From CG-Epi1 sp964634895 (GTDB lineage: Archaea > Thermoplasmatota > Poseidoniia > MGIII > CG-Epi1), in contig CAZWJS010000017.1 in assembly GCA_964634895.1 (NCBI GenBank), positions 1 to 29,697 on the forward strand: a stretch of DNA of 29,697 bases, given 5' to 3'. Within the stretch, counting starts at the first letter, position 1. The number at the start of each line of letters is the position of its first letter. The notes under the pieces are model-generated. The model saw only the letters and a list, made by a program, of their open reading frames with translations. It was not told the origin of the DNA and ran no database searches. Both the position numbers and the translations under genes were made by a program. Of the stretch, positions 24,724-29,697 are shown piece after piece.

Positions 24724-25727
24724 TGGATGGAAAGAATGTCTTGGTTACTGGTGCCAATGGGCATGTAGGATTTGTTTTAACAAAATCATTGATAGAAAGA
24801 GGCTACCATGTGCGAGCCTCAGTTAGAGACAAAAATAATCGCGAGATAACTACTCATTTAGAAAAATTGAACGCGGAGATTGTAGAACTGGACATAATGA
24901 AACCTGAAACCATTGAACCTGCAATGAAAGGAATGGAAGGCGTTTTTCAGGTTGCAGCAGTATACAAAAGCTGGGCTAAAGACCCTGAAGAGGAAATAAT
25001 AAATCCTTCAATAATAGGAGGAATAAATGTTTTAAAAGCTGCAAACGACGCAAATGTAAAGAAAGTAATTTTCACATCTAGTACTGCTGCAGTTGGAAGA
25101 AGCGGACCAGGAGGAAGAGCACTCACAGAGGATGATTGGAATTATAAATCAAAGCATCCATATTCTTATGCGAAAACTGAAGCTGAGAAAATAGCTTGGG
25201 ACTATGTGAAATCAGTAGATCTCAACCTAGTAGTGATAAATCCTACTGCCATTATTGGACCTTTTTTTCATAGACACACACCTAGTACTGTTCTTTTTGA
25301 AAAAATTTTGAAAGGTGAATTGAAACAATTACCACCACAAACATTTGGATATGTCGATGTTAGAGACGTTGCTTTAGGACATATTTTAGCTTATGAAAAT
25401 GAAAATGCTGAAGGAAGGCACATCCTTTGTACACAGTGTGTCGATGGTTTCGAGTTAATGGATTTAATAGAGAAAATAGATCCTGAAATTAAAACTCCGC
25501 GGAAAATTGCACCTATGTGGAAAGTAAAATTATTTGCTCGTTTTGAATCTTTTAGAGCTATGCTAGGTTACACACCAACAATTTCTCCACAAACGGTAAA
25601 GGAATATATGGGTAAAATCACAAACTATGATGCGAGTAAAGCCAAAGGCGTTCTAGGATGGAATCCTATGGAACTAGAAGATTCAATTAGGGATACTATT
25701 AATTGGATAAAGCAAAATTTTAGTTAA
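24723..25727 (+). CDS. NAD(P)-dependent extended SDR (epimerase/dehydratase, dihydroflavonol reductase-like)
   Basis: The 334-residue enzyme has a Rossmann fold with TGANGHVG (9-16) and the catalytic YxxxK at Y147 and K151 (HPYSYAK), with S119/S120 as the likely serine (FTSSTAAVG). The segment INPTAIIGP and the C-terminal substrate domain match the dihydroflavonol-4-reductase / HpnA-like group. Such enzymes act on sugar nucleotides or hydroxy-ketones; the substrate is not visible. The gene overlaps orn by one base (TAATG), so the pair is co-translated. The stop abuts the stop of the methyltransferase on the other strand, without any spacer. Confidence 0.85.
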   Translation: MDGKNVLVTGANGHVGFVLTKSLIERGYHVRASVRDKNNREITTHLEKLNAEIVELDIMKPETIEPAMKGMEGVFQVAAVYKSWAKDPEEEIINPSIIGGINVLKAANDANVKKVIFTSSTAAVGRSGPGGRALTEDDWNYKSKHPYSYAKTEAEKIAWDYVKSVDLNLVVINPTAIIGPFFHRHTPSTVLFEKILKGELKQLPPQTFGYVDVRDVALGHILAYENENAEGRHILCTQCVDGFELMDLIEKIDPEIKTPRKIAPMWKVKLFARFESFRAMLGYTPTISPQTVKEYMGKITNYDASKAKGVLGWNPMELEDSIRDTINWIKQNFS

Positions 25728-26348
25728 TCACGGGCATTTGCAAACTAGCATTTTTGAATGAGTAGTAAAGCGATTTACGCGCTCTTCACTAACCAAACTT
25801 AAACCACAAGTTTCAATTAATTCTTTGAAATTAACATGCTTTCCAAGTCCTAGCCTTGTTCGAAAAGGATTCCATAGCGTACCAAATATTCCTTTTTTAT
25901 CTTTGTAATGATTAACAATAACTATCAACCCTGATGGCTTGGTGACGCGAATAATTTCCCTAAGTACAATTTCAGGATCGGCTACAACGGCCAATGTATG
26001 TGCTACAACTGAATGATTAAATTCACTGTCTCTAAATTCTAATTTATGCGCATCCATGTGTTGTAAATTCACACTAGCACTTATTTCTCCTTTATCAATT
26101 CTTTTTTGCGCTTTAGAAAGCATAGGCTGGCTATAATCTATAGCTTCCACTTTTACGAAATCTGGGTAATGTTTCAATGAAATACCCGTTCCAACGCCTA
26201 CTTCGAGAACCTTATCACCCTCTGTAAGATTCAATGGTTTGTACATCTTTGAGTGACCATCTGAAAAAGATGGAGCCATAAATCGATCATAAATTGGGGC
26301 ATACAGGCGATAAATGCCATGTCTATGCTTCCTCTTAGTTTCCTGCAC
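25728..26348 (-). CDS. Class I SAM-dependent methyltransferase, PmtA/UbiE-like
   Basis: The enzyme has 206 residues from GTG 26348; a TTG at 26354 is an alternative. A TATA-like TTTAAACT at 26370-26377 is centred 26 nt upstream of the GTG, supporting that start as leaderless. Motif I is DKVLEVGVGTG (about 45-55). An acidic AIDYSQPML follows, typical of the SAM-binding strand, and the YRLYAPIYDRF opening recalls phosphatidylethanolamine and ubiquinone/menaquinone methyltransferases. Its substrate is likely a lipid or quinone precursor, but this is family inference. The stop abuts the SDR stop. Confidence 0.82.
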   Translation of the reverse strand: MQETKRKHRHGIYRLYAPIYDRFMAPSFSDGHSKMYKPLNLTEGDKVLEVGVGTGISLKHYPDFVKVEAIDYSQPMLSKAQKRIDKGEISASVNLQHMDAHKLEFRDSEFNHSVVAHTLAVVADPEIVLREIIRVTKPSGLIVIVNHYKDKKGIFGTLWNPFRTRLGLGKHVNFKELIETCGLSLVSEERVNRFTTHSKMLVCKCP

Positions 26349-26369
26349 AAACAACTTATCAGTGGTGGG

Positions 26370-26377
26370 TTTAAACT
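26370..26377 (-). promoter_or_regulatory. TATA-like box of the methyltransferase
   Basis: AGTTTAAA on the minus strand lies centred 26 nt from the GTG at 26348. It lies just outside the stop of the upstream DUF454 gene (26390), so the two have separate promoters. Confidence 0.4.
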
Positions 26378-26389
26378 ATTAACAGAAAT

Positions 26390-26896
26390 TTATCTTGATT
26401 TTACTTTAAACAAAACATACCAAGTACCTATGAGGCCCACGACGATGATAGTTCCTGAACCGAAACCAGGATCTGCTCCATTCCAAGACGAAGGATCCGA
26501 TAAGTCACCATCTCCTTTAGTCGAGACTAGCCAAACAAAATAAGCAGAAGAAAGGTACATTATTGTTATGAATAACGCAATAAGATTTTTGACATGTGCT
26601 GGAAGTGTCTTACCTGAAGAATAATATTCAAAAAGTGGCAGACCAAAATAGGGATTGGTCAAACTCCATCTGAACAATTTTTCACTGGATAAAGAAAAAA
26701 GAAAGGCTGCAGGAACAGCCCATGAAACTGTAGGCCAACCTGGAACCCAAATACCGATAATCGCAAAAATAACAAACAAAATACCTATAGTTACATAGAT
26801 TTTACTCCGAATCGGATTGCTCTCTGAAAAATAATGACTAACTATTTCGTCTACAGTTTCAAATTTCTTCAAATCAGTACTCCTCAAAGTCTCCAT
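26390..26896 (-). CDS. DUF454 (YbaN-like) inner membrane protein
   Basis: The 168-residue protein has a soluble N-terminus and then about four membrane segments. Residues about 45-115 match DUF454: GIWVPGWPTVSWAVPAAFLFSLSSEKLFRW, with the conserved P-x-x-PT...A and S-x-x...W pattern, followed by NPYFGLPLFEY. An insertion of acidic, Asp/Gly/Ser-rich residues (KGDGDLSDPSSWNGADPGFGSG) lies before the last helix. The family's role is unknown. It diverges from pyrB; no ribosome binding site is obvious before the ATG. Confidence 0.65.
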   Translation of the reverse strand: METLRSTDLKKFETVDEIVSHYFSESNPIRSKIYVTIGILFVIFAIIGIWVPGWPTVSWAVPAAFLFSLSSEKLFRWSLTNPYFGLPLFEYYSSGKTLPAHVKNLIALFITIMYLSSAYFVWLVSTKGDGDLSDPSSWNGADPGFGSGTIIVVGLIGTWYVLFKVKSR

Positions 26897-26954
26897 TTTA
26901 GAAGGGTCTAAAAAACATTTGAAAGCCAGAAATTAAAAAAATGACACATTAGCC

Positions 26955-26964
26955 AATTTAAAAA
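26955..26964 (+). promoter_or_regulatory. TATA-like box of pyrB-pyrI
   Basis: AATTTAAAAA is centred 25 nt upstream of the pyrB ATG, suggesting a leaderless pyrBI transcript. Confidence 0.5.
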
Positions 26965-26984
26965 ACCCCCTTCGTTAGCAGCCC

Positions 26985-27893
26985 ATGAAACACGTAGTGT
27001 CCATAGAAGATTTAGACAAAAAAAGCATCATGGGCATTCTGAAGCGTGCAAAAGAGTTATTGCCTGTTGCTAAAGGAAAGAAAAAATCGAAGTCTTTAGA
27101 CGGTAAAATTTTAGCAACATGCTTCTTTGAACCATCTACCAGAACTAGACTATCCTTTGAGAGTGCAATGCAAAGACTGGGGGGGAGCTGCATCGGCTTT
27201 GCTGACCCATCAGCAACTTCACATCTCAAAGGAGAAACTCTATCCGACGCAATAAGAATGGTTGCCGGATATTCTGATGCCGTAGTTCTTAGGCACCCTA
27301 GAGAAGGTTCTGCTAAATTAGCATCTGAAGTTTCAGAAGTACCAATAATTAATGGTGGAGATGGCGCTGGTCAACATCCAACACAGACATTACTAGATCT
27401 TTTTACAATAAAAGATGAAATTGGTAAATTAGACAGTTTGAAAGTTGGAATGTTAGGTGATTTAAGGTATGGAAGGACTGTACACTCTCTATCACAAGCA
27501 TTAGATAGATTCAATACAAACTTCTTCTTTATTTCCCCTGAAAGCTTAGCTATGCCCGAGCACATAACTGATGATTTGAAAGGGAATTGGTCTACTCATG
27601 AAAGCCTAAGCGAGGTACTTCCAAAATTAGATGTCTTGTATGTTACCAGAATTCAAAAAGAAAGATTCCCTGACATTGAGGATTACAAAAAAGTTGCTGG
27701 TGCCTACAAAATAAATGCAGTATTACTAAGAAACGCAAAAGCAAAGTTAAAGATTATGCATCCCTTACCAAGGGTCAATGAAATTTCAACAGATGTTGAT
27801 GAGACAAAGCATGCAGCTTACTTCAGACAAGCTTTCAACGGCGTCCCAGTACGAATGGCTCTACTCGAAAAATTAATTGGAGGAAAAAAATGA
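26985..27893 (+). CDS. pyrB: Aspartate carbamoyltransferase, catalytic chain
   Basis: The 302-residue enzyme joins carbamoyl phosphate and aspartate, the first committed step of pyrimidine synthesis. FEPSTRTRLSFE is at residues 48-59 (the S-T-R-T-R phosphate loop), HPTQTLLDLFTI near 130, and a LPRVNEI segment is in the aspartate domain. Length and motifs are standard for archaeal/bacterial PyrB. The stop overlaps the pyrI start by 4 nt (ATGA), so catalytic and regulatory chains are co-translated in a fixed ratio. Confidence 0.97.
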   Translation: MKHVVSIEDLDKKSIMGILKRAKELLPVAKGKKKSKSLDGKILATCFFEPSTRTRLSFESAMQRLGGSCIGFADPSATSHLKGETLSDAIRMVAGYSDAVVLRHPREGSAKLASEVSEVPIINGGDGAGQHPTQTLLDLFTIKDEIGKLDSLKVGMLGDLRYGRTVHSLSQALDRFNTNFFFISPESLAMPEHITDDLKGNWSTHESLSEVLPKLDVLYVTRIQKERFPDIEDYKKVAGAYKINAVLLRNAKAKLKIMHPLPRVNEISTDVDETKHAAYFRQAFNGVPVRMALLEKLIGGKK

Positions 27894-28348
27894 GTGGAAA
27901 TTTGTTAAAAGTACAGCCTATAAGAAATGGAACTGTAATAGATCACATATCAGCTGGCCGCGGAAGAAAAATTCTAGATGTTTTAGAATTGGGAAATAGT
28001 GGAACAACTATCAGCCTTTTAATCAATGTTCAAAGTAAAAAACAGAAGCGGAAGGATATTATCAAAGTAGAAGACCGTGAATTAGATGAAAATGAAATAG
28101 AAAAATTAGCATTATTATCTCCAAACGCACGTGTGAATATTATTCGAAATTATGCTGTTGCCAATAAGAAAAAAGTAGAAATACCTGAATTTATTTCAGA
28201 TATTGTTCAGTGCCCAAATGAGAATTGTATTTGTAATAATGAAAGAGGAGCAACTTCTAATTTCAACCTTATAGACCAAAAAGCTATACAAATCCAGTGC
28301 ACCTATTGCGGACGTAAACTTGAAGAAGAGAGTATCAACTTTCTATAA
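27890..28348 (+). CDS. pyrI: Aspartate carbamoyltransferase, regulatory chain
   Basis: The 152-residue chain binds nucleotide effectors in its N-terminal domain (about 1-100) and carries the C-terminal zinc domain that contacts the catalytic chain. The four zinc cysteines are C108, C113, C137 and C140 (CPNENC and CTYC). The presence of pyrI means the holoenzyme is the allosteric type. The ATG overlaps the pyrB stop. Its stop directly abuts the rplK stop on the other strand with no spacer. Confidence 0.96.
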   Translation: MSGNLLKVQPIRNGTVIDHISAGRGRKILDVLELGNSGTTISLLINVQSKKQKRKDIIKVEDRELDENEIEKLALLSPNARVNIIRNYAVANKKKVEIPEFISDIVQCPNENCICNNERGATSNFNLIDQKAIQIQCTYCGRKLEEESINFL

Positions 28349-28819
28349 CTAAAACCGATCGTCTAATTCACCAGACCTTATTGACGCCTGAATTACCATA
28401 GGATCTTTTTCCTCACAGGTTAAACCCATAGATTTAGCTACACCGAGAATCTCAGAGGTCATAGCTTTGATGTCACCGCCAGTTAAACCTGGGCCTTTTT
28501 GTTTAGCGACCTTAATCGCTTTTTCCAATGGTAAATCAGCTGCTATAACAGAGCCGGCTTCCCCTGAACCTTTTTCAATACCTAAAATTTGCTTAATGAG
28601 TGAAGATGCAGGCGGTGTTCCAACTTCAATCGTAAAACTTTTGTCATCGCCTACTTTTACCTTAACAGGTACCCGCATACCTTCCATGTCCTTAGTTTCT
28701 GAATTTATTTGATTTATTACTTCTTTAACATTTACACCTGAAGGACCCAACGCTGGCCCTAATGGCGGACCTGCTGAGGCCTTACCTGCATCAACTAAGG
28801 CTTCTACTGTTTCTCCCAT
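28349..28819 (-). CDS. rplK: Ribosomal protein L11
   Basis: The 156-residue protein binds the GTPase-associated region of 23S rRNA. ASAGPPLGPALGPSGVNVKEVINQIN (14-39) is the L11 signature, and the C-terminal domain holds GGDIKAMTSEILGVAKSMG. The ATG overlaps the spt5 stop by one base. In many archaea L11 is followed by L1, L10 and L12; here the next gene downstream is convergent pyrI, so these genes are not linked. Confidence 0.97.
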   Translation of the reverse strand: MGETVEALVDAGKASAGPPLGPALGPSGVNVKEVINQINSETKDMEGMRVPVKVKVGDDKSFTIEVGTPPASSLIKQILGIEKGSGEAGSVIAADLPLEKAIKVAKQKGPGLTGGDIKAMTSEILGVAKSMGLTCEEKDPMVIQASIRSGELDDRF

Positions 28820-29370
28820 TAATTAACCTCTTTTTCTAAAACTCTAACATGATCGCCACGAACTGTAATTGGAATTGGCACCATTGCTTCAAACAATTCT
28901 ACTGTGACTTCTTCCTTCGATTGATCTATACGTTGAACACGAGCTTTTTCACCCTTGAAAGGACCTGAAATAACTTCAACAATATTTCCTTCTTCGATTC
29001 CTGAAACTGCAGGCGGCGGAGTAAGATGTGGTTTTAATTCTTCAAGACTGGTAGTCCCAAATGTATCTGGTTCTTTAGAACGGCCATAACCCTTTCCCTT
29101 GTTCATAACCATGCCTCTAGCATGAGTTAAACCCTTTAGATTGTCTCTAAGAGCTTCGGGGCTATTAGTTTCCACAAAAATATATCCGCGTAGTTTAGGA
29201 GGAGCTAAAATAGAGAAAATTGGTGCCCCACTACGTCTGACACGATCTGCAAGGCGTTCGCTTGCAGTTCTTTCATGACCAATCTGTGATTTCATTGTAT
29301 AAATCTTAGTATCAGATGACGGTTCAACCTTTACTTCTTCTTCCTCTTTTTCTTCAATGAATCTTGCCAT
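28819..29370 (-). CDS. spt5: Transcription elongation factor Spt5 (NusG-type)
   Basis: The 183-residue protein binds the RNA polymerase clamp with Spt4 to raise processivity. The NGN domain (about 22-110) has the RGYIFVE strand, and the KOW domain (about 125-183) has GNIVEVISGPFKGEKARVQRID. The N-terminal 20 residues add an acidic, Glu-rich extension not found in most archaeal Spt5. The gene is between secE (6-nt gap) and rplK (1-nt overlap), a gene order widely conserved in archaea. Confidence 0.95.
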   Translation of the reverse strand: MARFIEEKEEEEVKVEPSSDTKIYTMKSQIGHERTASERLADRVRRSGAPIFSILAPPKLRGYIFVETNSPEALRDNLKGLTHARGMVMNKGKGYGRSKEPDTFGTTSLEELKPHLTPPPAVSGIEEGNIVEVISGPFKGEKARVQRIDQSKEEVTVELFEAMVPIPITVRGDHVRVLEKEVN

Positions 29371-29376
29371 AAATAT

Positions 29377-29616
29377 CTACATTCCTAATAAATCTGCTAT
29401 AATTGGTGGTGCTTTTAACCAAATGTAATAAACCACGAAACCAATTGCACCAACTATTCCAATCCCAATACCAACGACCCAAGAACTCTTAACAAATTCC
29501 TCATTAGTTGGCTTGCGCGCCAATCGCAAAACACGGCCATACTGACCTCTACCAATTCGCCTGAAACGCTCCTCAAGCTTTTGTTGCATTTTCCAAACCT
29601 TGTTTATGAAACTCAT
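29377..29616 (-). CDS. secE: Preprotein translocase subunit SecE (Sec61 gamma)
   Basis: The 79-residue protein has a charged N-terminal amphipathic helix (about 1-40) and one membrane helix (about 45-68), the layout of SecE/Sec61gamma. It clamps the SecY channel. Its position directly upstream of spt5 and rplK supports the call. ATG 29616 lies 6 nt after the stop of the upstream gene. Confidence 0.9.
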   Translation of the reverse strand: MSFINKVWKMQQKLEERFRRIGRGQYGRVLRLARKPTNEEFVKSSWVVGIGIGIVGAIGFVVYYIWLKAPPIIADLLGM

Positions 29617-29622
29617 TTTTGC

Positions 29623-29697
29623 TTATTGTACGAAATCAATTCCGTATTTGCTTTGCATCTCATCATCCGCTCCTGATGGCGGTCCCAATATCTGAGA
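29623..29697 (-). CDS. C-terminal end of a gene upstream of secE, possibly ftsZ
   Basis: The last 24 codons before TAA (29623-29625) are visible: an Asp/Glu-containing tail ending SKYGIDFVQ. In many archaea the gene before secE-spt5-rpl11 is ftsZ, whose C-terminus is a short acidic tail with a hydrophobic motif. That makes ftsZ the best guess, but the visible part does not include any catalytic region and does not prove it. Confidence 0.5.
   Translation of the reverse strand, partial: SQILGPPSGADDEMQSKYGIDFVQ

Overview
The window looks like a chromosomal segment of an AT-rich euryarchaeon, most likely a marine Thermoplasmatota (Marine Group II/III, Poseidoniia-like); this placement is inference. 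Archaeal signs seen directly: aspartate carbamoyltransferase as separate pyrB and pyrI, a stand-alone GMP synthase ATP-pyrophosphatase subunit, a secE-spt5-rpl11 cluster, a tRNA-Met with a bulge-helix-bulge intron, an isolated 5S rRNA gene behind its own TATA box, and TATA-like boxes about 22-29 nt upstream of many start codons, which points to largely leaderless mRNAs. Genes normally seen in aerobic bacteria or eukaryotes (oligoribonuclease, an HCF101-like Mrp protein, an NFU1-like protein, an IleRS with a GIHH class I signature) are mixed in, which fits the acquired gene content of marine Thermoplasmatota.

Layout. 1-3143 (minus): a cut membrane protein gene, a LysE-type exporter and a large surface protein with PKD and CARDB domains and a C-terminal anchor. 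3267-7156: leuS, divergent from an endonuclease IV-like TIM-barrel gene. 7205-9469 (plus): 5S rRNA, then an iron-sulfur carrier pair (DUF59-Mrp-DUF971 and Nfu). 9528-13437 (plus): an overlapping three-gene operon of a membrane TPR protein, a twin winged-helix regulator and CoaBC. 13434-15441: a small unknown gene, tRNA-Ser, an EamA transporter, a small zinc-ribbon protein, tRNA-Glu and a small coiled-coil protein, all on the minus strand except tRNA-Ser. 15517-17866 (plus): an overlapping operon of an M50 protease, a DCC-family thiol oxidoreductase and a membrane protein with a calcium-type motif. 17893-23062: tRNA-Leu, a KAP-like protein with degenerate Walker motifs and a repeat tail, ileS, and intron-containing tRNA-Met. 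23157-26896: guaA (PPase subunit), orn with an SDR gene, a methyltransferase and a DUF454 membrane protein. 26985-29697: pyrB-pyrI, facing rplK-spt5-secE and a cut upstream gene (possibly ftsZ).

The genome is very compact. Genes in operons overlap by 1-4 nt, and all four convergent protein-coding pairs either share stop-codon bases or abut exactly. No stretch longer than 300 bases lacks a gene. I see no insertion sequence, integrase, CRISPR array or phage gene.

The best candidates for something undescribed are the KAP-like protein with a lost nucleotide site (18052-19671), the HCF101/NFU1-like iron-sulfur pair (7373-9469), and the M50 protease/DCC/calcium-motif membrane protein operon with an inverted repeat in its divergent promoter (15441-17866).
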